A stretch of 64,000 nt of DNA from DASPJR01 sp035628505 (GTDB taxonomy: Bacteria > Planctomycetota > SZUA-567 > H5-PLA8), in NCBI GenBank assembly GCA_035628505.1, contig DASPJR010000116.1:34362-98361 (forward strand), read 5' to 3'. Positions 33,266 through 41,053 of this stretch are shown piece after piece; within the stretch, counting starts at the first letter, position 1, and every line of letters begins with the position of its first letter. The position numbers and the translations under genes were made by a program. Below the pieces are notes generated by a model, which was not told the origin of the DNA, ran no database searches, and saw nothing but the letters and a program-made list of their open reading frames with translations.

Positions 33266-35107
33266 ATGGCTATTGTGCGAACCTTTCTGTTTCTCATTGC
33301 TTTCGCAATGTCCCTCACCGCCGGCGAGAACGCTTTCCAGCCGCTGAGCACCGAACTGAAAGTCAGCGGCCCGGCTGTTTCCGTGCGCGCGCCACTGGGA
33401 TTTCGCTACCGGCCTGGCTATGCCATGCTGCTTGAAATTCGCGTGCAGAATCCCGGTACCGCGTTCCGCGGCGAACTGATTGTCTCGCAGGGTTCTGCGG
33501 ATGAAGGTCTGCGTGCTGGCGTTTTGGACGAAGTTGAGTTTGCCGCCCAGTCGATTCGCGTGTTTGCATTTCCAATTGTTGCGCCGCCGGTTTCGGCTGA
33601 TCTGCTTGTAATCCTGCGCGAGGTCGATTCGTCGGGCCGGCCCGGGCCTTTGCGCTTTCAGGCTTCGCTGGCTCGTGTGCTCAAGCCGCTTGCGCCGGAG
33701 TCGCGGCTGGTACTCACGTGCGGCGCCGGAGCGCAACTGTTCGGCCACTCGGCGCAGCAGGAGACGGTTACGCTGGCAGCCCGCGAACTGCCCGAGGCGT
33801 ACTGGGCCTACAAAAACGCTGATCTTATTATCCTGGGCGATGGTTCACTCAACGAAGCCAGTTCGAAGTCCAAGGATGCGCTGCGCCGCTGGCTGCTGAG
33901 CGGCGGACGCATCTTCCTCGCATCCAACGAAGCGCTCTCGGCCGCCATTGCCGCCGGACTTCTTCCATTCAGGTCGCCGCCTCAGACCCTCGGCGCCGAC
34001 AGGGCCTGGTGGGAGAAAGAAACGGGCCTTCAAGCCGATGACATCCTGGCCGAAAAAAACAACCGTCCCGTTTATGCGAAGCTCGCCGCCGGCTTTGGCG
34101 TCGTGGCCTTCCGCTTTCCGGGGACCAGCGCAGAAGATGCCTATGCCGAGGGCGCCAAGGCCATCAACCATCCGGCGCTGCAGAATGCGCGCGAAAAACT
34201 GCCGGATTTCCGCGTCCAGCCGGACCGCTTCAATGCTTTCGCGTTCAATGCCATGGATCCGGAAAAGCGTTCGGGCCTGACCCTCTGGGCCGGGCTCGGC
34301 GCGCTGGTGCTTTGCATCGGCCTCGTGCTTGGTTTTTCGAGCCGCTCGCGCTGGGTTGGCGCGGGCTGGCCGCTGGTCACCGTTGCGCTGCTGGCCGTGC
34401 TGCTTGCGCGCTGGTTCCCGACGCGGGAAATCTCCGTGACGCGCATCTCGCATACGCGCCTCTCGCCCGATAGGCGCTGTGCCACGCAGCAGGAATGGAC
34501 GCTCGTCGAGACGTTTCAGAACACGCTTCCCGTAACTGTTCGCGCCAGCGGCGACTCAGTGCTCGCGCCGCTTTATCCGGATAGTTCCGAAGTGCGCGGC
34601 GCGCAGCTCGATCTGCTCGCCGAGGGCACGCAGATCCGGCTACAGGACGTACCCGTGCTGCCCGGACAGGCGGCGCTGTTTTTTTCCAGCGCTGCAAGCG
34701 TGCCCGCGGATCTAAGCTACACTCCAGCGCCGGGTTTTGATGCTCGGCATGAGTATGCTGTCTTTGCGCAGATGACTCTGCTCTCGCCGAGTCCTCTTGA
34801 ACGGATCGTGAGCGTGCGAAAAGATGGCAGAATGCTTGTTGCCACTAAAACGGGCACTGAAAATTTTGACGACTGGACTTCGCTTTTGCGCAAATCGAAT
34901 CTGAACGAAGATGAGGCCGTGCTGAAAGGCTACGCCACCGCGCTGAGCTGGGCGTCGCGCGAGGCGCTGCGCTCGGGAACGGACTGCATCATCGCCTGGT
35001 CGGCTCGCGTGACGGCGACCGATACTCTGAGTGATGTGGAAGGTGCGCCGCTGCCGGGGAACCATTTTCGCATCTGGACGCTTCCGGTTCAGCCCGCCGG
35101 GAAGTAA
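33266..35107 (+). CDS. Exported membrane protein with GATase-like domain
   Basis: 613 residues from the ATG at 33266, placed so that a signal peptide (IVRTFLFLIAFAMSLTAG) begins the protein. Residues about 25-130 are beta-rich. A GATase/DUF4350-like alpha/beta region follows (AYWAYKNADLIILGDG, LLSGGRIFLASNEA), in which no catalytic Cys is evident. Two helices near 345-395 (GLGALVLCIGLVLGFSS, GWPLVTVALLAVLLARW) anchor a further C-terminal beta domain. Proteins of this layout occur in planctomycete gliding or aerotolerance-type clusters, but no such cluster is seen here. The function is unknown. Confidence 0.8.
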   Translation: MAIVRTFLFLIAFAMSLTAGENAFQPLSTELKVSGPAVSVRAPLGFRYRPGYAMLLEIRVQNPGTAFRGELIVSQGSADEGLRAGVLDEVEFAAQSIRVFAFPIVAPPVSADLLVILREVDSSGRPGPLRFQASLARVLKPLAPESRLVLTCGAGAQLFGHSAQQETVTLAARELPEAYWAYKNADLIILGDGSLNEASSKSKDALRRWLLSGGRIFLASNEALSAAIAAGLLPFRSPPQTLGADRAWWEKETGLQADDILAEKNNRPVYAKLAAGFGVVAFRFPGTSAEDAYAEGAKAINHPALQNAREKLPDFRVQPDRFNAFAFNAMDPEKRSGLTLWAGLGALVLCIGLVLGFSSRSRWVGAGWPLVTVALLAVLLARWFPTREISVTRISHTRLSPDRRCATQQEWTLVETFQNTLPVTVRASGDSVLAPLYPDSSEVRGAQLDLLAEGTQIRLQDVPVLPGQAALFFSSAASVPADLSYTPAPGFDARHEYAVFAQMTLLSPSPLERIVSVRKDGRMLVATKTGTENFDDWTSLLRKSNLNEDEAVLKGYATALSWASREALRSGTDCIIAWSARVTATDTLSDVEGAPLPGNHFRIWTLPVQPAGK

Positions 35108-35183
35108 GTTTCGCGCGCGCGGCTTTGCGGTATAACTCGTCGTCTTCATCCTGAAACGCAACAAGGAAAGCGCAGCAGCGAAC

Positions 35184-35906
35184 ATGAGAATCATTCCGGC
35201 CGTAGACATGAAAGACGGAAAAGCCGTCCGTCTCAAACAGGGCAAAGCCGACCAGCAGACCATTTACGACACGGACCCAGTCCACGCCGCGCGGCGCTGG
35301 TTCGACGCCGGCGCCAGGCGGATTCACATCGTGGACCTTGACGGTGCCTTCGAAGGCGTTCCGAAGAACCGCGCCTTCACGCTGGAGATCCTCAAAGCCT
35401 TCGCGAGCCAGGTCGAGATCCAGATTGGCGGCGGCCTGCGCGACGAGAAGACGATCGAAGAATACCTATCTGCCGGCGCCGCCCGCTGCGTCATCGGAAC
35501 GAAGGCGCTCGAAGACCGCAGCTTTCTCGAACACCTCGCCAGAAAATTTCCCGGCAGGATCAATGTCGGTATCGACGCCAAAGACGGCAAGGTCGTCACC
35601 AAGGGCTGGGTTGCGCAGAGCCAGACGCTGGCGACGGACCTGGTGCGAAGCCTGGGAGGGCTGGCGCTGGGCGAGATCATCTACACGGACATCGAAACCG
35701 ACGGCATGCTCAAAGGTCCGAATCTCAAGCAGCTCACGGAGATGAAAAAGGCGAGCCCCTTTCCGCTGATCGCGTCCGGCGGCGTCACAACCGTCGAAAA
35801 CGTGAAAGCCTGCCGCGAGCTCGGCTGCTTCGGCGCCATCGTCGGCAAAGCGTTCTACGATGGCGCGCTCGACATCGCCGCGGCGTTCAAGGCAGCGGGA
35901 GAGTAG
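35184..35906 (+). CDS. hisA: ProFAR isomerase
   Basis: 240 residues, the normal length. The N-terminus PAVDMKDGKAVRLKQG carries catalytic Asp8, and NVGIDAKDGKV the second Asp; phosphate-binding loops are GGGLRD and GGVTT. YTDIETDGMLKGPN is the HisA/HisF family segment, and the absence of HisF-only residues supports HisA. It converts ProFAR to PRFAR in histidine synthesis, in the cytoplasm. It stands alone here, 3 nt from a convergent gene. Confidence 0.95.
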   Translation: MRIIPAVDMKDGKAVRLKQGKADQQTIYDTDPVHAARRWFDAGARRIHIVDLDGAFEGVPKNRAFTLEILKAFASQVEIQIGGGLRDEKTIEEYLSAGAARCVIGTKALEDRSFLEHLARKFPGRINVGIDAKDGKVVTKGWVAQSQTLATDLVRSLGGLALGEIIYTDIETDGMLKGPNLKQLTEMKKASPFPLIASGGVTTVENVKACRELGCFGAIVGKAFYDGALDIAAAFKAAGE

Positions 35907-35909
35907 CGA

Positions 35910-37076
35910 TTACAATTCCGCCAGGCAGCGCTTGCGCATGCCGGATTCGAATGAAATTTTCTGCAGCGCGATGTGCCGCCGGATCTCCGGATCTTTCGTT
36001 TCCTGTCGCAGCGACGCCGGCATTCGCCGGATAATTTCCTCCAGCTGTTTGGCGCTTAACGCATTGAAGAATCCTGAAATTGCGCGGTAATAGCCGAGCT
36101 GCCCTTTGATCTTTTTGCAGCCGGAGAGCAGCGCGCCGAGCACTTCGGCCTTGTCGTCTGTCGTGAGTTTCCCGTGCCGCGCGAGCGTTGTGCCCCAGTC
36201 ATCTAGAAAAGGTCCGAGCGGCAACAGAAAATCCGGCGAGGTCCTCAGCGCGCGCACGGCACGCAGGGGATAGTGGCGATGCCCCTCGGATGACATGATC
36301 TTCCTGTAGAGCTTCGCCGCGATCTGAAAGGTTCCGTCGTAAGGCGAGGTATTCTCGTGTGCGAGCCGGTGAAAACGCGCACGGTACGGTTCGTAAATAT
36401 CGCGATTGCTCCAGAAGCTGATGCCCTGATCCAGATCGCCGCAGTTGTGCGTGAGGCTGCTCGACAGTTTCAGCAGATCGATCTCGCGTCCCTTGCGTCC
36501 CATTACGAAACGGAATTCGTGCGCCTCGCGCTTGAGCTCCTCGTCGATCGCATCCGCGGCTTTCTGCGCGTATTCACTATCGCCGATTTTCAGAAAGCCG
36601 CCGAGCGCGCCGGCGAGCACGCCGAGCATTTCGCCGTTGTGCCCGCTGACCGGGCCCACGCCTGAAAGTTCCGTCGCGCGCGTCGAAATGCCGGAGATGT
36701 CCCATTTGAGCCATTGCAGCGCCAGGTCGAACATACGCCGCAACGCCATTGGATCTTCACGCTGCTGCCAGAGGGTGCCGCGGATCTTCGCGTCGACATC
36801 CGTCGGAATAAACGTCGCGACCGTCGCGTGATGCGCCGCAATGCAGAGCGCGAAATAGTCTTCGCGCTGCCCGGTCGTTGGGTTGTCAGAAGCCTGCAGC
36901 AAGCCGGCATTCTGCAGTATATCCACGAATCCAAGCGGGTCGGCGCCCATTAAGATCAGCCGTTGCGTCGAAGGCAGCGGGCGCTTCAGAGTGAACAGAA
37001 AGGGTGCGGTGTTGCGTACCAGGCCGATCAGGTTTTCAGGCCCGATCATGCCGTTGAATTGTGCGAACTCGGACAT
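35910..37076 (-). CDS. Conserved-looking soluble protein of unknown function
   Basis: 388 residues, no signal peptide or membrane helix, mostly helical. Distinct stretches are LILMGADPLGFVDILQNAG, GHNGEMLGVLAGALGGF, and SGFFNALSAKQLEEII; the last resembles a helical repeat of the HEAT/armadillo type. Arg/Lys and Asp/Glu are rich but no catalytic motif is recognised. It lies 10 nt downstream of the Nramp-like gene on the same strand, so the two may be an operon. I cannot assign a function. Confidence 0.75.
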   Translation of the reverse strand: MSEFAQFNGMIGPENLIGLVRNTAPFLFTLKRPLPSTQRLILMGADPLGFVDILQNAGLLQASDNPTTGQREDYFALCIAAHHATVATFIPTDVDAKIRGTLWQQREDPMALRRMFDLALQWLKWDISGISTRATELSGVGPVSGHNGEMLGVLAGALGGFLKIGDSEYAQKAADAIDEELKREAHEFRFVMGRKGREIDLLKLSSSLTHNCGDLDQGISFWSNRDIYEPYRARFHRLAHENTSPYDGTFQIAAKLYRKIMSSEGHRHYPLRAVRALRTSPDFLLPLGPFLDDWGTTLARHGKLTTDDKAEVLGALLSGCKKIKGQLGYYRAISGFFNALSAKQLEEIIRRMPASLRQETKDPEIRRHIALQKISFESGMRKRCLAEL

Positions 37077-37086
37077 GCAGCTTCCG

Positions 37087-38697
37087 TTACTTGATCCACT
37101 TCATGGCGACCATGAACGTAATCGTCGCCAGCGTGATAAAGAAAATTCCCGAACACGACAGGAGGATGCGCGTGATCCAGCTCGGGCGCAGTTCGCGCGG
37201 CAGCAGTGAACAGTTGACGTACAGCGTGTGGAAACAGCTGAAGCCCAGAGCAAAATTGTTCAGCGTCGTGGCGATAAAAAGCAATCCGACGGGCTTGGCG
37301 ACTGAGAGCAGAAACAGGCCGGAGATGAAATAGACGCTCAGGAATCCGAAGTAGAAATGCCGGATCTTTTTTGGATCCATGCTGCGCAGACTTTTGAGAC
37401 TGGTCCACGACACGTCGACCCAGCGCCGGACGAAACCATCCGCGGAGCTGGACGTGCTGGGAACCAGCACCAGGAAGCCGCAGAATAGAATCATGTACCA
37501 GTAGAACTGCCCCAGTCCGCCGCCCACGCGCGCCTGCACTCCATCGGCGGTCATGCCCGCGACAGTCCAGTCGCTCGGTTCGATATTGCGCGGCAGGAAC
37601 TCGACTGAAAGCATCGCGGGCAAGGCAACGCCGATGATACACGCCGGCATCCAGATGATTAACTGGTCCCGCAGCACGTGCCAGTACCAGCGCTTCCAGC
37701 GGCGCTGCGTTTCTTCCGTCGGTGTAAACACTGTTCCAACGTGAGATAGCTCGATGTTCTGTCCGCCCACGAGACTGGGAATGGCTCCGACGTGCCGGCC
37801 CATACCCCAGCCCTGATCGCGCGTGTAGTTGCTCACAGAGGACTGTGCCATTCCGCCGACGCCTGCGATCGCGGCAAATGCCGCCAGCGGCGGGATCGCT
37901 TCCGTCGCAAATTCCGGAAAACCTTCACCGCGCAGCAGCGAGCCGAAAACGTTTTCGGTTCCGCCGCCCTTTACGGGAACCGTTCCGAATTGGAAGAGGC
38001 CGCCAAAAATTGAAGCCCACGTTTCGGCCGACGAATACCAGAAGGCAATGAACGCCAGGAATCCAAGCACGACGACGATCTTGACGCCCATCACCCAGCG
38101 CAGCGCATTGTAGATTTTTCCGCCGAAGATCAGCGGCAGCAGCGAGAGCATCAGCACGCCATAGGTGATCCATTGCAATGCCGTCTTGTGCTCGGGAACG
38201 GTTTCAGGCGTTGGTAGTTTTCCGAGCCAGAGCGCCAGCACGGGTGTGGCTGCATTCGCGGCGAGGTACGGAAAAAGCGAGCCGAAGTCCAGGGCCAGGT
38301 AAATGAATAGCCAGAAGATGGGTCCGGGAAGCGTCCGGAACTTCCCGAGCATGATCGGCTCGCCGGAATAAAGCGTATAGCGGCTTGCTTCGACGTTGTA
38401 GACGACCTGCGCCATCAGGCTGAGCGTCGCCAGCCACATGACTGCGCCGCCGTATTTGGCCGTGACTTTCGGTCCCATCAGCCATTCGCCGCCGCCGATC
38501 GCGGCGCCTGCCATCAGCAGTCCCGGGCCGAGCATCTGCGTCCAGTGACGCCAGCTCAGGTGCGGCGCATCGTCGAGCTCACCGACATTCCAGGGCGGCA
38601 TGCCTGCGGAGCCGGCGTGATGCTGCTGCGTTGAGGTGGCATGCTGCTGCGCGGGGGCTGCTGCTTCAGTTTGCGGTTCCGGCGTTTCGAGCGCCAT
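37087..38697 (-). CDS. Nramp-like transporter
   Basis: 536 residues with about eleven membrane helices after an Ala/Gln/His-rich N-terminal tail. The first helix region LGPGLLMAGAAIGGGEWLMGP is related to Nramp family helix 1. The canonical DPGN motif there and the MPH motif in helix 6 (GGMAQSSVSNYT here) are both missing, so the metal site is altered and substrate differs from Mn/Fe, or the protein is inactive as a metal carrier. Planctomycete Nramp-related proteins of this type are common. Transport across the inner membrane is likely; the substrate is unknown. Confidence 0.8.
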   Translation of the reverse strand: MALETPEPQTEAAAPAQQHATSTQQHHAGSAGMPPWNVGELDDAPHLSWRHWTQMLGPGLLMAGAAIGGGEWLMGPKVTAKYGGAVMWLATLSLMAQVVYNVEASRYTLYSGEPIMLGKFRTLPGPIFWLFIYLALDFGSLFPYLAANAATPVLALWLGKLPTPETVPEHKTALQWITYGVLMLSLLPLIFGGKIYNALRWVMGVKIVVVLGFLAFIAFWYSSAETWASIFGGLFQFGTVPVKGGGTENVFGSLLRGEGFPEFATEAIPPLAAFAAIAGVGGMAQSSVSNYTRDQGWGMGRHVGAIPSLVGGQNIELSHVGTVFTPTEETQRRWKRWYWHVLRDQLIIWMPACIIGVALPAMLSVEFLPRNIEPSDWTVAGMTADGVQARVGGGLGQFYWYMILFCGFLVLVPSTSSSADGFVRRWVDVSWTSLKSLRSMDPKKIRHFYFGFLSVYFISGLFLLSVAKPVGLLFIATTLNNFALGFSCFHTLYVNCSLLPRELRPSWITRILLSCSGIFFITLATITFMVAMKWIK

Positions 38698-38902
38698 GCG
38701 ATGAGCTTCCTGCCTGCGTGCAAAGTCGGACTGACACCATACCAGCGGATGAGAAACTCGAAAGCGCAGGAAAAAGCAGCCTCGAATTCTCCAGAGAGCG
38801 GATCAAGTTGAAATTTTCTGCTCTCCTTTATATGTACTCCGCAAACGCTTCAATCCGTCCTAATTCGTCCAAAAACACAGCCCTGATAATCCACCGTTCA
38901 CT

Positions 38903-38935
38903 CTTCGTGTCTTTGAGTCTTCGCGTCTTCATGAT
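38903..38935. repeat. 9-nt periodic repeat (CTTCGTGTC-type)
   Basis: CTTCGTGTC-TTTGAGT-CTTCGCGT-CTTCATGAT upstream of the flavin reductase gene, imperfect in period. It belongs to the same class as 22383-22411. Confidence 0.5.
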
Positions 38936-38948
38936 AAATCTGTTAGCC

Positions 38949-39560
38949 ATGATTATCGACCCTGCCGCCACCGCTCCGCGCGATCTTTACCGGCACCTCA
39001 TCTCACTCGTGACGCCACGTCCGATTGCGTGGGTTTCCACGATTTCGCCGCGAGGCATTCCCAATCTCGCGCCGTTCAGTTTTTTTAATGGCATCGGCGC
39101 AAATCCTCCGAGCGTTCTCTTCTGCCCCGTTAATCACCGCGACGGCAGCAAAAAAGATACGCTGATTAACGTCGAAGCGATCGGCGATTTCGTCGTCAAC
39201 ATCGTTCCGTATTCGCTCGCCGTTGCGATGAATGAGACCTCCGCTGAGGTCCCGTACGAAGTGAACGAGTTTGAGCGCGCGAAGCTCACGGCCGAGCCAG
39301 CGAAGCACGTCAAGTCGCCACGCGTGAAAGAATCCCCGGTTCATCTTGAATGCGTGCTTCATCAGGTGATTCCGGTAGGGCAGGGCGCCCTCGGGGCCAA
39401 CGTCGTGATCGGCAGGATTGTCTGGATTGAAATCGCCGACAGCGTCCTTGACCCCAAAGGCCAGATCGACCCCCGCAAGCTCGACACAATCGGCCGCATG
39501 GGCGGCAGTCTCTACGCGCGCACGACCGACCTCTTCGACCTGCCGCGGCCGACGGTGTAG
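38949..39560 (+). CDS. Flavin reductase-like, FMN-binding split-barrel protein
   Basis: 203 residues from the ATG at 38949; a frame to 38631 runs back into the transporter region. The start DLYRHLISLVTPRPIAWVST, followed by NLAPFSFFNGIGANPP and the HRDGSKKDT loop, is the signature of the flavin reductase/FlaRed family (DUF447-related) that binds FMN through a split barrel. It could reduce free flavin with NADH or use FMN for another reaction. No partner oxygenase is adjacent. A large inverted repeat begins 1 nt after the stop. Confidence 0.9.
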   Translation: MIIDPAATAPRDLYRHLISLVTPRPIAWVSTISPRGIPNLAPFSFFNGIGANPPSVLFCPVNHRDGSKKDTLINVEAIGDFVVNIVPYSLAVAMNETSAEVPYEVNEFERAKLTAEPAKHVKSPRVKESPVHLECVLHQVIPVGQGALGANVVIGRIVWIEIADSVLDPKGQIDPRKLDTIGRMGGSLYARTTDLFDLPRPTV

Positions 39561-39666
39561 TTTCACCACAGAGATCACAGAGCGCACAGAGTTTTTGAAG
39601 TGCCACTGCATGTCTTCCCATTACATTTAGTCCGCCTCTGTGTTCTCTGTGATCTCTGTGGTGAAA
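39561..39666. repeat. 31-bp inverted repeat of CACAGAG units
   Basis: Arms at 39561-39591 (TTTCACCACAGAGATCACAG onward) and 39636-39666 match in 29 of 31 positions with a 44-nt spacer. Each arm is built from three 9-nt units (NNCACAGAG). It starts directly after the flavin reductase stop and ends 54 nt before the sigma factor, so it may serve as a terminator-like hairpin or a dispersed element. Confidence 0.75.
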
Positions 39667-39720
39667 AAAACTCCTTTTTTCCCAACGCGCGCAGCGCCCC
39701 CTCGTCTGTAAGAGCGAACT

Positions 39721-40332
39721 ATGCGTCAGGAAGAGTTCGATAACAGGCGACAGGTGGGGTTGATGCAGCCGCCCGTGCGTTCGGCTTCAAATTCAGTTCA
39801 GCGTGAAGAGCTGATCCGTTTTTTCGGGCAGCGCGCGGAAGCCGCGGTGCGGCTGGCGTATCACCTCACGCGCGACCGCGAAGCGGCGCTGGACTTGAGC
39901 CAGGAAGCGGTCGTGCGCGCCATGGAGTCCACGCCGCAGGGGCACACGCCCGAGCAGATCCGGGTGTGGTTCAACACCATCGTGGTGAATCTCTGCCGCG
40001 ACTTTATGCGCCGCCGAGGCGTTGAGCGGCGCGCGCTGCAGGCTCACGCGCAACTGCGCGGCGAGGTCTCGAACGATCCGGCGGAGAGTGCCGGGCGGCG
40101 CGAAGCGGCCGGGCGCATGCGCGAGGCCGTGTTCATGCTTCCGCCCGATCTGCGTGAAGTGGTGGTGCTGGTGTGCATCGAGAATTTCACGCCGCAGGAC
40201 GCCGCATCGATGCTGGGAATTCCCGACGGCACGCTGCGCTGGCGCCTGCATGAAGGCCGCAAGCTGCTGAAAGAGACGTACGAAAAACTGACGTCGCCGC
40301 AGAGACACGAAGAGGAAGACAAGGAGCGCTGA
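39721..40332 (+). CDS. ECF RNA polymerase sigma factor
   Basis: 203 residues. Region 2 is at about 35-100 (LAYHLTRDREAALDLSQEAV, then WFNTIVVNLCRDFMRRRG) and region 4 at about 130-185 (LPPDLREVVVLVCIENFTPQDAA, MLGIPDGTLRWRLHEGRKLLKE), the usual sigma-70 family layout without regions 1 and 3. It should direct RNA polymerase to a stress- or envelope-related regulon. The next gene begins 4 nt later and encodes a membrane protein, the usual place for an anti-sigma factor. Confidence 0.92.
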   Translation: MRQEEFDNRRQVGLMQPPVRSASNSVQREELIRFFGQRAEAAVRLAYHLTRDREAALDLSQEAVVRAMESTPQGHTPEQIRVWFNTIVVNLCRDFMRRRGVERRALQAHAQLRGEVSNDPAESAGRREAAGRMREAVFMLPPDLREVVVLVCIENFTPQDAASMLGIPDGTLRWRLHEGRKLLKETYEKLTSPQRHEEEDKER

Positions 40333-40336
40333 AATC

Positions 40337-40903
40337 ATGGCAGACGAAATGGACAATCTGCTGCGCGAGCTGGGGCAGGGCACGCCCTTCGCGGTGGACT
40401 GGAGCGCCTACGAGCGCGACCTGATGCAGCGCATCTTTCTTCAGCAGGCTCAGCGTCGCCGGCGGATGTGGTGGGCGACTCTTTCAGGCGCGGCCGCCGG
40501 AGCTGTCGCCACGTTCGTTCTCACGCTTTCTTTCGGGGCCAGGAGCCAGCTGCCCCACACGCCCACGAACGGACAAGCGAGCACCGCGCAAGACGTTCGG
40601 CCGCCGGCGCCGCCGGTTGAAATCGCTCCGGAGATCGCGCCCGCGCCGCAGCCCTCGCTGGAACCGGTGAACGGGCCGCTTCCGGTGCCGGGGCCGGGCG
40701 AAGTCGTGCGCATCATCCGGCGCGAAAACGGCAGCCTGGCGCGTGTGCGTGTGGATGCGGCCGAGTTCAAGCAGGAAGCCATTCCGTTTTCGCGCAAGTC
40801 ACGCCGCAGCGACGGACGCACGAGCGAAATCACCTTCGTCGGTTTCAGCGGCCCGGATGCTGGATCGCCCGCCGCCATGGGCGCGCTGAGCCGCAAGCCG
40901 TGA
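40337..40903 (+). CDS. Putative anti-sigma factor, single-pass membrane protein
   Basis: 188 residues. A soluble N-terminal about 45 residues (MADEMDNLLRELGQGTPFAVDWSAYERD) precedes one helix (WWATLSGAAAGAVATFVLTL), then a Pro/Ala-rich extracytoplasmic region and a basic C-terminal tail. No zinc-binding anti-sigma (ZAS) motif is seen, so the role is inferred from position: it follows the ECF sigma gene by 4 nt. A secreted STN-repeat protein follows 150 nt downstream. Confidence 0.7.
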   Translation: MADEMDNLLRELGQGTPFAVDWSAYERDLMQRIFLQQAQRRRRMWWATLSGAAAGAVATFVLTLSFGARSQLPHTPTNGQASTAQDVRPPAPPVEIAPEIAPAPQPSLEPVNGPLPVPGPGEVVRIIRRENGSLARVRVDAAEFKQEAIPFSRKSRRSDGRTSEITFVGFSGPDAGSPAAMGALSRKP

Positions 40904-40924
40904 GCAACGGCGGTAGTCGGTGGT

Positions 40925-40978
40925 CAGAAGGCAGAAGGTAGGAGGCAGAAGGCGGGACACAGAAGGCAGAGGGCGGAC
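40925..40978. repeat. Purine-rich GGCAGAAGG tandem
   Basis: Degenerate copies of GGCAGAAGG-type units in the 150-nt gap before the STN-repeat gene. The strand is almost free of pyrimidines. No clear function. Confidence 0.55.
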
Positions 40979-41053
40979 TGCGGAAGAGTCGGAGAGATTA
41001 GCTTGCAACTGAATGAATGTAGCTTGCTTCCAATAAATCATTGGGGAACAGCC

